This document shows, one piece after another, positions 1-7,242 of a stretch of DNA of 9,578 bases. How positions within the stretch are numbered: the first letter of the stretch is position 1; every line of letters begins with the position of its first letter. This DNA comes from Sphingobacteriaceae bacterium (GTDB lineage: Bacteria > Bacteroidota > Bacteroidia > Sphingobacteriales > Sphingobacteriaceae). The notes below the pieces were generated by a model. It had not been told where the DNA came from and ran no database searches. It was given only the letters and a program-made list of their open reading frames with translations. The stretch is taken from NCBI GenBank assembly GCA_947458775.1, contig CANGZX010000012.1:1-9578 (forward strand), given 5' to 3'. The position numbers and the translations under genes were made by a program.

Positions 1-921
1 AAATCCATCTATAAAATACCAAATCATTTGTGCCAATAACAAGGCTGTTTGGCCATTTTGATCAAAAGCAGGGTTGAATTCATAAAAACCGATAGAGCTC
101 AACTTATCGTTCATACCGGCATAGCGACAAATTTGGCAAGCATCTTCGCCATAAAACCCGTTGGGGCTGGCATTGGGATTGGCACAAGCATCGGAAGAAC
201 GTATAGCCGACACATCGAAACTAAGCATGCTAGCATTGCGAATAAGTGGTTCCGCAGCTTGCATATTGCCCGAAAATTCGCCTAGGCGGTGGGTATCAAA
301 AAATAATTTATCTAAAGCCTTTACACTATCTTGATTTACAAAATAGGTTTGATAACCCAAATTGGTAAAGTTAAATAAGTAGTTCGGCTGATGTAATAAA
401 ATTTTCTGCAAATAGGCCTGCGAAGTAGTTTCTATGGTATTTTCTGCCGATTCATCTAAATCGAAATGAGAATCTACCACGAGCAAATCTACTTTTTGTT
501 CTAAGCCTTCGTAGGCCATGTATTGGGCGTAGGTTAAATCTTGTCCGCCACCTAAAATGATAGGTAAAATGTTCAGTTTGGCCAATTCTGTTACCACCAT
601 TTTCAACGCTACGTAGGTGTCCGAAAGATTTTTGCCGGCTTTAATATTTCCTAAATCAACTATTCTTGACGTATAATTTCCTTCGTTTAATTGATACAAA
701 CGTTCACGAACATAATCGGGGCCTAGGGCACAGCCTTGGTTGTTTAACGCACCGCGATCATCGAGTACGCCAATAAGCGCCAATTCGTACGAATTGGGTT
801 CGAGGTTCGGGAAACGATCGGTAAAGCAGTCTATTTTAGCCCCTAAGTGGCTAGTATAAAAGCCGGATGATGGACTAAGCTTATCAAAATCAACGGGGCT
901 AAAAAAATCGGCTAATGACAT
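1..921 (-). CDS. Arginase/formimidoylglutamase-family hydrolase, 3' end cut by window
   Basis: The minus strand is open without a stop from ATG at 921-919 to base 1, giving 307 codons. Homologues in this phylum are, from memory, near 380-390 residues, so the C-terminus lies outside the window. The fold is ureohydrolase (arginase family), which cleaves guanidino or formimino groups with a two-manganese centre; Bacteroidota members are usually named formimidoylglutamase (histidine degradation). Signature regions are LGGGQDLT (residues 123-130), VDSHFD (149-154), SFDVSAI (234-240) and EFNP (281-284). Mapped on classical arginase, D150, H152, D154 and D236 keep metal ligands, but the first His is Q127 and the last Asp is S238. 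The gene is divergent from the epimerase at 997. Family is confident; the substrate is not, given the altered metal site. No other hut gene is visible here. Confidence 0.9.
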   Translation of the reverse strand, partial: MSLADFFSPVDFDKLSPSSGFYTSHLGAKIDCFTDRFPNLEPNSYELALIGVLDDRGALNNQGCALGPDYVRERLYQLNEGNYTSRIVDLGNIKAGKNLSDTYVALKMVVTELAKLNILPIILGGGQDLTYAQYMAYEGLEQKVDLLVVDSHFDLDESAENTIETTSQAYLQKILLHQPNYLFNFTNLGYQTYFVNQDSVKALDKLFFDTHRLGEFSGNMQAAEPLIRNASMLSFDVSAIRSSDACANPNASPNGFYGEDACQICRYAGMNDKLSSIGFYEFNPAFDQNGQTALLLAQMIWYFIDGF

Positions 922-943
922 GTTTTATCGTGATGTATACTGC

Positions 944-951
944 CAAATATC
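944..951 (-). promoter_or_regulatory. Possible -7 box for the arginase-family gene
   Basis: On the minus strand this reads GATATTTG, one mismatch from the Bacteroidota -7 consensus TAnnTTTG. It ends 22 bases before the ATG at 921, which would give a leader of about 15-20 bases. I see no convincing -33 TTG/TTTG element at the usual distance, so this is a weak call based on position and partial match. Confidence 0.3.
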
Positions 952-963
952 CAATTAATCCAT

Positions 964-971
964 TACTTTTG
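964..971 (+). promoter_or_regulatory. Bacteroidota-type -7 box upstream of the epimerase operon
   Basis: TACTTTTG matches the TAnnTTTG -7 consensus of the primary sigma factor in Bacteroidota exactly. Transcription would start near 977, leaving about 20 bases before the ATG at 997. No clear TTTG -33 element is visible about 20 bases upstream. It probably drives the four-gene run 997-4604. No Shine-Dalgarno is present before the start, which is usual for this phylum. Confidence 0.5.
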
Positions 972-996
972 AAAGCTTAACGGTATTTTTTCGTAA

Positions 997-1962
997 ATGA
1001 TTGTAGTTACAGGCGCAACGGGCTTTTTAGGATCGGTACTCACTAGGCAATTGCTAGAAGCCGGACATGCGGTTCGTGGCCTAAAACGAAGTAGTTCTAT
1101 AATCCCCCCTTTTTTAGAAAACCAACCCAAACTCACTTGGCTAGAAGGCGATATTTGCGACCCTTATTTAGTTGAAGAATTGCTGGCAGGAGCCACCCAA
1201 GTTTACCACACGGCTGCAGTCATTTCATTTAATTCCGCGCCAAAAAAATACATGCTGCATACCAATATAGAGGGCACGGCGAATGTAGTCAATGCCTGTC
1301 TAGAGCATGGGAATATTCGTTTGGTACACGTAAGTTCGGTAGCCGCCCTTGGCGAAGTTAAGCCCGGCACAGCTACTACCGAAGAAGTGTATTTAGAACC
1401 AAATTCGCAAACGACTGGCTACAGCTTATCGAAACATCTAAGCGAATTTGAGGTATGGCGTGGCATTGCCGAAGGCTTAGATGCGGTGATTGTAAACCCT
1501 TCTATTATTTTGGGCAAAGAGTGTGGCCTGCAAGGTAGCGGAGCTCTTTTTAACAGCGTAAAAAAAGGACTAAGCCATTATCCAAGTGGTAGTTGCGGCT
1601 TGGTAAGCGTAAGCGATGTAGCCACCTGCATGATTAAACTAATGAATAGCAAGATTAGCGGAGAGCGCTACATTATCAATGCCGAAAATTGGTTGTATAA
1701 AGATTTATTTACCGAAATAGCCCAGCAATTGGGCCTAAAAGCTCCACAAAAAGAGGTGAAAACCTGGCAATTGCTAATACTAGCAAAACTAGCCGAGTGG
1801 AAAGCTAAAATCAGTAAAAAACCGCCCGAACTAACCACAGATACTGCCCGTAGTGCAGGTAAATTATCAAACTATTCGAACCAAAAAATTAGAAATACTA
1901 CCTCTATAACTTTTAAACCTATAGCGCAAGAATTAGCCGATATATGCCGAAGCCTATCCTAA
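997..1962 (+). CDS. NAD(P)-dependent epimerase/reductase (extended SDR)
   Basis: This 321-residue protein is a cytoplasmic extended short-chain dehydrogenase/reductase. It begins directly with the Rossmann strand and the dinucleotide motif TGATGFLG (residues 5-12). D52 of EGD sits where these enzymes contact the adenine. HVSS (111-114) supplies the catalytic Ser region, and YSLSK (142-146) is the YxxxK catalytic pair Y142/K146. NPS (167-169) is the usual substrate-side motif. The overall pattern resembles dihydroflavonol-4-reductase-like or 3-beta-HSD-like members, which reduce or epimerise a sugar-nucleotide or hydroxy-ketone substrate; the substrate cannot be told from sequence. The start has no Shine-Dalgarno but lies just behind a -7 box, and no room exists for a longer Rossmann fold. 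The 3' end overlaps the next gene by 19 bases, implying co-transcription and possibly translational coupling. Confidence 0.9.
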   Translation: MIVVTGATGFLGSVLTRQLLEAGHAVRGLKRSSSIIPPFLENQPKLTWLEGDICDPYLVEELLAGATQVYHTAAVISFNSAPKKYMLHTNIEGTANVVNACLEHGNIRLVHVSSVAALGEVKPGTATTEEVYLEPNSQTTGYSLSKHLSEFEVWRGIAEGLDAVIVNPSIILGKECGLQGSGALFNSVKKGLSHYPSGSCGLVSVSDVATCMIKLMNSKISGERYIINAENWLYKDLFTEIAQQLGLKAPQKEVKTWQLLILAKLAEWKAKISKKPPELTTDTARSAGKLSNYSNQKIRNTTSITFKPIAQELADICRSLS

Positions 1963-3254
1963 AACCTTCTTATTACATCATCGATTTTGATAGCACCTTT
2001 ACCCAAGTAGAGGCCCTCGACGAATTGGCTCGTATTTCGCTCAAAAATCATCCCGAAAGAGAAAAAAGAATTGCAGAAATAGATGAATTAACCCATGCTG
2101 CTATGGAAGGGCGCCTCTCTTTTGGCGAAAGTTTAGCGGCTAGGGTACGCTTGCTAGATGCCAACAAAAAACACCTCGATCAACTGATTAGCCAGTTAAA
2201 GAAAAAAGTATCGGCCTCATTTTCCCGCAATAAATTATTCTTTAAAAAACACGCCCATGAAGTGCTTATTGTTTCGGGTGGATTTAAAGAATTTATTACG
2301 CCGGTGGTGGCACGTTATCACATTCAAAAAGAGAATATTTACGCCAACACCTTTCTGTTTAATGCCGATGGACTCATTATTGGCTTTGATGAAGAAAACC
2401 CCTTGGCTACCGAGGGTGGCAAAGTAAAATTACTCCAAAGCATGAATCTACCCGGCGAATTGTATGGAATTGGCGATGGGCACTCCGACTTTCAACTTAA
2501 AGAATCGGGATTGATTAAGAAATTTTATGCTTTTACCGAAAACATCGAGCGAAAAACGGTCTCAGCCAAGGCCGACCACGTTACACCCAGTTTTGATGAG
2601 TTTTTATACGTAAACAATCTTCCAAGGGCTATCTCCTATCCCAAAAACCGCATTTTATGCCTAGCTGTGGGTCAAATACCCGAAGAAAGTTTACAACTAT
2701 TAAAAAAAGATGGCTTCTCTATTCGGTATAAAACAAGTTTTGAAGAAAAATACGTGGCCGATGTAGGTATGCTCTTACTTGGCAAAGGCGAACGCATAGC
2801 AGACGAAAAGCTGAAACGTGCTGTAAAACTTAAAACCATTGGCTATTTGGGAGCTAGCAAGTTGGCGCTAACGGAAAGCATATGTACCAAAATGGGTATT
2901 GTGTTGTTCGACGATGCAAAAAAGAATCCACGAAATAGTCGATTTATACCCCAACGCATGGCCGATTTTATAAATAAAGGCGACAGCTATTTAAGCAGCA
3001 ATTTCCCGAATTTGCAATTGCCTAAAATTGCCCAAGCGCACCGCCTCATTCATATACACCATAATGTGCCGGGTATTATGGCACAAATCAATCAGGTATT
3101 TGCACAGCACCAAATCAATATATTGGGCCAATTTTTAATGACTAACCCACAAATTGGCTATGCCATTACCGATGTTAGTGCCGAATACGACAAAGACGTG
3201 CTCAAGAAATTAAAACAAATAGAGCATACCATAAAATTCAGGATATTGTATTAA
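1944..3254 (+). CDS. serB: SerB-like HAD phosphatase fused to a PGDH remnant and ACT domain
   Basis: The 436-residue protein has three parts. Residues 10-225 are a phosphoserine-phosphatase-type HAD domain: DFDST (14-18, nucleophile D14 and acid D16), SGG (111-113), K160 and GDGHSD (177-182). Residues about 235-332 resemble the first half of the substrate-binding domain of D-3-phosphoglycerate dehydrogenase (SerA), including the KLKTIG strand (295-300). The roughly 190-residue NAD-binding domain that should follow is absent. Residues 342-436 then match the SerA C-terminus: FINKGD and NFP linker, then an ACT domain from about 366. The E. coli SerA serine contacts H344, N346 and N364 correspond to H372, N374 and N392. 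Phosphatase activity (phosphoserine to serine) is likely; dehydrogenase activity is excluded. The ACT domain probably senses serine. The ATG lies inside the end of the epimerase gene; the reading frame is intact. Confidence 0.88.
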   Translation: MPKPILKPSYYIIDFDSTFTQVEALDELARISLKNHPEREKRIAEIDELTHAAMEGRLSFGESLAARVRLLDANKKHLDQLISQLKKKVSASFSRNKLFFKKHAHEVLIVSGGFKEFITPVVARYHIQKENIYANTFLFNADGLIIGFDEENPLATEGGKVKLLQSMNLPGELYGIGDGHSDFQLKESGLIKKFYAFTENIERKTVSAKADHVTPSFDEFLYVNNLPRAISYPKNRILCLAVGQIPEESLQLLKKDGFSIRYKTSFEEKYVADVGMLLLGKGERIADEKLKRAVKLKTIGYLGASKLALTESICTKMGIVLFDDAKKNPRNSRFIPQRMADFINKGDSYLSSNFPNLQLPKIAQAHRLIHIHHNVPGIMAQINQVFAQHQINILGQFLMTNPQIGYAITDVSAEYDKDVLKKLKQIEHTIKFRILY

Positions 3255-3264
3255 TTTGACACCC

Positions 3265-3636
3265 ATGAAAGAACTTTTATTAGTTTTTGGTGGCGGCGGC
3301 CTAGGTAGCGTTTCCCGCTATTTAATTGGCAAATGTTACCCTGCCGGGCTTAGTGTATTTCCTTGGGCTACGCTAAGTGCCAACTTTTTAAGCTGTGTAG
3401 TATTTGGGCTAGTATTGATGCTTGGCGTAGAAAAAATAAACCTGAGTTATTCCCTAAAACTCCTACTCATTACCGGTTTTTGTGGTGGCTTTAGCACCTA
3501 CTCTAGCTTTACCTTCGAAACCGTAGATCTATTTAAACACGGAAATACAGGCCTAGCCCTTACCAATATTGTGGCTAACTTTGCACTAAGCGTTGCCGGA
3601 TTATACCTAGGCACCAGCTTAGCCCGTTTCATTTAA
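3265..3636 (+). CDS. crcB: CrcB/Fluc fluoride ion channel
   Basis: This is a 123-residue inner-membrane protein of typical CrcB length, which works as a dual-topology dimer and exports fluoride. Four hydrophobic segments are visible (about residues 3-22, 33-54, 64-84 and 98-120). Family motifs are GGGLGSVSRY (10-19), the helix-2 Asn N40 in SANFLSC, and GFCGGFSTYSSFTFE (71-85). The last forms the TM3 break that binds the central sodium and carries the phenylalanines lining the pore. I chose ATG 3265 rather than the in-frame TTG 3256, because the TTG would begin 2 bases after the upstream stop and adds only three unconserved residues. It lies 10 bases after the SerB-like gene and 8 before the tryptophan dioxygenase. 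No fluoride riboswitch is possible in so short a gap, so expression probably comes from the operon. Confidence 0.93.
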   Translation: MKELLLVFGGGGLGSVSRYLIGKCYPAGLSVFPWATLSANFLSCVVFGLVLMLGVEKINLSYSLKLLLITGFCGGFSTYSSFTFETVDLFKHGNTGLALTNIVANFALSVAGLYLGTSLARFI

Positions 3637-3644
3637 CAACCGCC

Positions 3645-4604
3645 ATGGAAATTACACCAGAAATTAAAGACCGTTTAGAAAAACTTCAAGCAAAATATGC
3701 GGCCATGGGGCAAGATATGGTGTCCTATTTAGATGGGCTATTGCACGCCGATTTCTTAACCTATTGGGATTACATTCATTTGGATACACTCTTGAGTTTA
3801 CAAACGCCCAAGACCCCTTTTCCCGATGAAGAAATTTTCATCCTATACCACCAAATAACCGAATTGTATTTTAAGCTAGCCTTGCACGAATGCAAGCAAT
3901 TAGCTGAAAAAAGCGAATTAACCAGCGACTTTTTCACCGCTCGAGTTAAACGCATCAATTCATACTTTACGGCCCTCACTCAATCCTTCGATATCATGGT
4001 AGACGGCATGGAAAAAGAACAATTTCTGACCTTCCGCATGTCGCTCTTGCCAGCTAGTGGGTTTCAATCGGGGCAGTACCGCATGATTGAAATTTATGCT
4101 ACCGATTTTATTCAATTAGTTGATAAAGACCATCGCGAAGAATTGGCAAAAGCCGGTTTAAAAACCCAATACCAACATATTTATTGGAAATACGGCGCCA
4201 CCGAATTATCTACAGGTGAAAAAACACTCACCCTTAAACAGTTTGAAAAAAAATACGAAAAAACCTTTTTGGAACTAGCCGAAACCTGCCAAAGCAAAAA
4301 TTTACGGGCGCTATACACCCAGTTAAAAGCTCAGGGCCACACTTCCGCCGCTTTAGAAACCGAACTGCGCCAACTCGATGTAAACGTGAATGTAAATTGG
4401 CCACTTTCTCATTATAAATCGGCGGTGCGCTATTTAAACCGCCAGCCCGAAGAAATAAAAGCTACCGGTGGCACCAATTGGCAAAAATACCTTCCTCCAC
4501 GTTTTCAAAAACGCATATTTTATCCAGAATTATGGAGTAAAGAAGAACTAGAAGAATGGGGAAAAAAGTGGGTTTATAGTGTCCTTCCTACACTCGAAAA
4601 ATAA
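3645..4604 (+). CDS. kynA: Tryptophan 2,3-dioxygenase
   Basis: The 319-residue cytoplasmic haem enzyme opens the tryptophan indole ring to N-formylkynurenine, the first step of the kynurenine route. Landmarks follow the family order. YWDYIHLDTLLSLQ (40-53) is the N-terminal substrate-pocket helix region. FILYHQITELYFKLALHE (65-82) contains distal H69. FRMSLLPASGFQSGQYR (130-146) contains R131, which binds the substrate carboxylate, and the ASGFQS signature. H256 in LSHYKSAVR is the expected proximal haem ligand. KATGGTNW (272-279) is the substrate-ammonium loop, followed by FYPELW (292-297). The length is normal for members with a short N-terminus. It begins 8 bases after crcB without a Shine-Dalgarno and is probably the last gene of the 997-4604 unit. 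No kynurenine formamidase, monooxygenase or kynureninase gene lies nearby. Confidence 0.96.
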   Translation: MEITPEIKDRLEKLQAKYAAMGQDMVSYLDGLLHADFLTYWDYIHLDTLLSLQTPKTPFPDEEIFILYHQITELYFKLALHECKQLAEKSELTSDFFTARVKRINSYFTALTQSFDIMVDGMEKEQFLTFRMSLLPASGFQSGQYRMIEIYATDFIQLVDKDHREELAKAGLKTQYQHIYWKYGATELSTGEKTLTLKQFEKKYEKTFLELAETCQSKNLRALYTQLKAQGHTSAALETELRQLDVNVNVNWPLSHYKSAVRYLNRQPEEIKATGGTNWQKYLPPRFQKRIFYPELWSKEELEEWGKKWVYSVLPTLEK

Positions 4605-4636
4605 AATATCTTCCATAAAAAAGGGATTTTTTTAGC

Positions 4637-4644
4637 TAATTTTG
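4637..4644 (+). promoter_or_regulatory. Bacteroidota-type -7 box for the aminotransferase gene
   Basis: TAATTTTG matches TAnnTTTG exactly. Transcription would begin around 4650, some 15 bases before the GTG at 4666. This decides the start of the downstream gene: the in-frame TTG at 4642 lies inside the box and could not be in a transcript made from it. A -33 TTG element is not evident upstream, where the sequence is A/T-rich. Confidence 0.5.
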
Positions 4645-4665
4645 TGGCAACTAAAACGCCACTAC

Positions 4666-5730
4666 GTGACCGATCTATTAGCTATAAACGTAATCCCTAC
4701 CACGCAATCACGCCTGGCTAGTACCAACTTCAGTAATCTTTCTTTCGGACATGTATTTTCCGATCACATGTTTACTGCCGATTTTGAAGACGGTGCTTGG
4801 AAAAATTTGCAAATTATACCCTATGGTAATATCGAAATAAGCCCTGCGGCTTCTTCGCTTCATTACGGACAAGCAATTTTTGAGGGCATAAAAGCGTATA
4901 AACAACCCGATGGTAAAGTGGCTATTTTTAGACCTCAAAAAAACTTCGAACGCTTTAACATTTCAGCCCAACGCATGGCAATGCCAGCTGTACCCGAAGC
5001 TATTTTTATGCAAGGTATGGAGCAGCTTATCAAACTAGATAGCGCTTGGGTGCCGAGTGGAGAAGGCCATTCTTTGTACATAAGACCTCTTCTATTTGCT
5101 ACCGACCCCATTTTAGGTGTACACGCAGCAACCAATTATAAATTTGTGATTTTAACTGGCCCAGCCGGAGCATACTATCCCAAACCGCTTAAAGTTAAAA
5201 TTGAAATGCATTATGCCCGAGCTATTGAAGGTGGCGTAGGTTATGCAAAAACTGCAGGCAATTATGCCAGCTCTTTATTGCCTACCAAATTGGCCCAAAA
5301 CGAAGGCTATGATCAGTTAATTTGGACCGATGCGAAAGAGCATGCCTATATAGAAGAATCGGGTACTACCAACGTAATGTTTGTAGTTAACGACACGCTC
5401 ATCACCCCATCTACCCGCGATACTATTTTAGACGGCGTAACCCGACATTCTATTTTAGATTTAGCTAGGGCTTGGGGCATGAAAGTAGAAGAACGGCGTG
5501 TAAGCGTTGCCGAAATAATAGAAGCGGCAAAAAATGGCACCTTACAAGATGCCTTTGGTGCCGGAACCGCCGCTACCATTGCGCATATTGCCGAAATAAC
5601 TTACCAAGGCGAAACCTATACCCTTCCGGCGCCCGAAAACAGGGTGTTTTCTAATAAAGCACTGCATACACTTAAAGAAATTCGGTATGGTTTAAGTCCC
5701 GACGAATTTGGGTGGAATAGAATCCTCTAA
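4666..5730 (+). CDS. ilvE: Branched-chain amino acid aminotransferase (class IV PLP enzyme)
   Basis: From GTG 4666 the product is 354 residues, the usual size of the long branched-chain aminotransferases (about 355). It exchanges amino groups between glutamate and the keto acids of leucine, isoleucine and valine. Residues are numbered from the GTG. SDHMF (near 32-36) and LHYGQAIFEGIKAY (near 65-78) are typical of the family. GYAKTAGNYA carries K195, the Schiff-base lysine for PLP. EESGTTNVMF (from 230) supplies the Glu that contacts the PLP ring nitrogen, and DGVTRHSIL and GAGTAAT bind the phosphate and substrate. An in-frame TTG at 4642 would add eight residues but falls inside the -7 box, and the first ATG (4768) would delete conserved sequence, so GTG is the best start. 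The gene appears monocistronic between its own promoter and a terminator. Confidence 0.94.
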   Translation: MTDLLAINVIPTTQSRLASTNFSNLSFGHVFSDHMFTADFEDGAWKNLQIIPYGNIEISPAASSLHYGQAIFEGIKAYKQPDGKVAIFRPQKNFERFNISAQRMAMPAVPEAIFMQGMEQLIKLDSAWVPSGEGHSLYIRPLLFATDPILGVHAATNYKFVILTGPAGAYYPKPLKVKIEMHYARAIEGGVGYAKTAGNYASSLLPTKLAQNEGYDQLIWTDAKEHAYIEESGTTNVMFVVNDTLITPSTRDTILDGVTRHSILDLARAWGMKVEERRVSVAEIIEAAKNGTLQDAFGAGTAATIAHIAEITYQGETYTLPAPENRVFSNKALHTLKEIRYGLSPDEFGWNRIL

Positions 5731-5743
5731 GTCATATGAATAT

Positions 5744-5771
5744 AAAAACCCGCTCCAGAGGCGGGTTTTTT
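5744..5771 (+). terminator. Rho-independent terminator after the aminotransferase gene
   Basis: A perfect 10-base-pair stem, AAAAACCCGC paired with GCGGGTTTTT, encloses a 7-base loop (TCCAGAG) and runs into a T tract. The five central pairs are G/C. It starts 13 bases after the aminotransferase stop and separates that unit from the miaB promoter. Because the stem has an A tract on its left side, it could also terminate minus-strand transcripts. Confidence 0.92.
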
Positions 5772-5784
5772 GTTAAAAGATCGC

Positions 5785-5797
5785 TGACATTCTGTCA
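5785..5797. promoter_or_regulatory. Perfect inverted repeat TGACA-TTC-TGTCA, possible operator
   Basis: The two 5-base arms are exact inverted copies around a 3-base spacer. The repeat ends 9 bases before the -7 box at 5807 and therefore covers the region where the -33 element should be. That placement suits a binding site for a dimeric repressor, or for an activator replacing a missing -33 element. The cognate protein is unknown. Only 13 bases long, so chance occurrence cannot be excluded. Confidence 0.4.
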
Positions 5798-5806
5798 TTA
5801 ATTCTG

Positions 5807-5814
5807 TATTTTTG
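5807..5814 (+). promoter_or_regulatory. Bacteroidota-type -7 box of the miaB operon
   Basis: TATTTTTG matches TAnnTTTG exactly. The expected transcription start is about 5819-5821, only a few bases before the ATG codons at 5823 and 5829, so the miaB message would be leaderless or nearly so. No TTG is found at the -33 position; an inverted repeat occupies that place instead. Confidence 0.55.
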
Positions 5815-5822
5815 TATTGAAT

Positions 5823-7241
5823 ATGGATATGTTGCATACAACAAAAGAACACGACGAAAGCCGCCAAGGAGAAGCCCTGCTACTCGATGGGCAACAAAAG
5901 GCACCCAACGGCCGTAAAGTATACATAGAAAGTTATGGCTGTGCCATGAACTTTTCCGACAGTGAAATTGTTGCCTCGGTAATGGTAGACATGGGTTTCG
6001 AAACCGTAGGAACCTACAAAGAAGCCGATGTCATTTTTATCAATACCTGCTCCATTCGCGATAACGCCGAACAACGAGTACGCAACCGTTTGCGGGAGTT
6101 CGGATCGATTAAAAAACACAAACCCGGTGCGCTCATTGGCGTATTAGGCTGCATGGCCGAACGCCTCAAAGCCAAGTTTTTAGAAGAAGAAAAATTAGTA
6201 GACTTGGTAGTAGGCCCAGATGCCTATCGCGATTTACCAGGTTTAATTAATCAGGTTGATGAAGGTGAACGGGCGGTAAATGTACTTCTCTCAAGAGAAG
6301 AAACCTATGCCGACATCAGTCCATTACGTCTAAATAGTAACGGTATTACTGCATTTGTTTCCATTATGCGGGGCTGCGATAATATGTGCTCTTTTTGCGT
6401 AGTTCCCTTTACCCGTGGCCGCGAACGTAGCCGCGATGCGCACTCTATTGTTCAAGAAGTCCGCGATTTGGCAACTGCTGGATATAAAGAAATAACGCTT
6501 TTAGGACAAAATGTAGATTCCTATAAATGGGCAAATGAAGAAGGAACAGAAAAAGTGAATTTCGCTCAATTGTTGGCCCTCACCGCCGAAGTAGACCCGA
6601 ATGTACGGGTACGTTTTTCTACCTCACACCCTAAAGATATTACCGACGAGGTGTTGCACACCATGGCCAAATATGAAAATATTTGCAAGTACATCCACTT
6701 ACCTATCCAATCGGGTAACTCCAGAGTGTTGGATATTATGAACCGAACCTATACCCGAGAATGGTATTTGGAACGAGTAGATGCCATTCGACGTATTTTA
6801 CCGCAGGCGGCCATTTCTACAGATATTATTGTAGGCTTTTGTACCGAAGCCGAAGCCGAACATCAAGATACACTCAGCTTAATGGCCGAAGTGAATTTCA
6901 GCTTTGCGTATATGTACATGTATTCGGAGCGCCCAGGCACTTTAGCCGCCAAACGCTTTAGCGACGATATTCCGGAAGATGTAAAAAACCGTCGACTAAA
7001 CGAAATTATTGAACAACAACACCGCAGCAGCCACAAACGAGTATTGGAACAATTGGGCAAGGTGCAAAAAGTACTTATTGAGAGTTTTTCGAAAAAATCG
7101 GATAAAGATTACGCAGGGCGTAGCGATCAGAATACTACCGTTATTTTTCCGGTAGACGAGCGCTTTAAGCCCGGCGATTATGTGCATGTATTGACCGAGA
7201 GTTGCACTACCGCAACTCTAATTGGTAAAATTATTGACTAA
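5823..7241 (+). CDS. miaB: tRNA-2-methylthio-N6-dimethylallyladenosine synthase MiaB
   Basis: From ATG 5823 the product is 472 residues. MiaB is a cytoplasmic radical-SAM enzyme with two 4Fe-4S clusters that adds a methylthio group to i6A37 of tRNAs reading codons starting with U. The N-terminal UPF0004 domain holds the auxiliary-cluster cysteines C40 (ESYGCAMN), C76 (INTCSIRD) and C110 (LGCMAER). The radical-SAM domain has [10 protein letters not shown] (184-193) with C185, C189 and C192 in the CxxxCxxC arrangement, followed by [11 protein letters not shown]-terminal TRAM RNA-binding domain covers about 405-470. The in-frame TTG 5817 lies next to the -7 box and is an unlikely start; ATG 5829 is an alternative. 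YGCAMN replaces the commoner YGCQMN, a harmless-looking change. The gene is followed after one base by the sigma-54 activator gene. Confidence 0.96.
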   Translation: MDMLHTTKEHDESRQGEALLLDGQQKAPNGRKVYIESYGCAMNFSDSEIVASVMVDMGFETVGTYKEADVIFINTCSIRDNAEQRVRNRLREFGSIKKHKPGALIGVLGCMAERLKAKFLEEEKLVDLVVGPDAYRDLPGLINQVDEGERAVNVLLSREETYADISPLRLNSNGITAFVSIMRGCDNMCSFCVVPFTRGRERSRDAHSIVQEVRDLATAGYKEITLLGQNVDSYKWANEEGTEKVNFAQLLALTAEVDPNVRVRFSTSHPKDITDEVLHTMAKYENICKYIHLPIQSGNSRVLDIMNRTYTREWYLERVDAIRRILPQAAISTDIIVGFCTEAEAEHQDTLSLMAEVNFSFAYMYMYSERPGTLAAKRFSDDIPEDVKNRRLNEIIEQQHRSSHKRVLEQLGKVQKVLIESFSKKSDKDYAGRSDQNTTVIFPVDERFKPGDYVHVLTESCTTATLIGKIID

Positions 7242-7242
7242 T

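Noticed and set aside
49..285. 78-codon open frame on the plus strand
   Set aside because: It lies wholly inside the arginase-family gene on the minus strand, which has clear family motifs; the plus-strand translation resembles nothing known.
3256..3264. TTG at 3256 as the crcB start
   Set aside because: It begins 2 bases after the upstream stop and adds three unconserved residues; ATG 3265 gives the standard CrcB N-terminus.
3637..3644. Fluoride riboswitch upstream of crcB or the next gene
   Set aside because: Gaps on both sides of crcB are 10 and 8 bases, far too short for the aptamer.
4617..4633. A6-GGGA-T7 hairpin after the tryptophan dioxygenase gene as a terminator
   Set aside because: The stem is only A-T pairs with a 4-base loop and would be very unstable. 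The run of A and T just upstream of the -7 box may simply be promoter-upstream sequence.
4645..4659. GG-N10-GC spacing (TGGC followed by ACGC) as a sigma-54 promoter
   Set aside because: The -12 half lacks the TT before GC, the site lies only 7 bases before the GTG start, and a bare GG-N10-GC match is expected often by chance.
5346..5579. Minus-strand open frame of 77 codons, and similar ones at 3776-3979, 4708-5135, 5880-6119, 6863-7187 and 8762-9001
   Set aside because: All are antisense shadows of well-supported genes; none has a promoter box, a family motif or an independent intergenic position.
6842..6861. Triplicated GCCGAA-like hexamer inside miaB
   Set aside because: It encodes an ordinary Glu-Ala-Glu-Ala-Glu stretch in a region of MiaB that is normally acidic; three imperfect copies are not a meaningful repeat.
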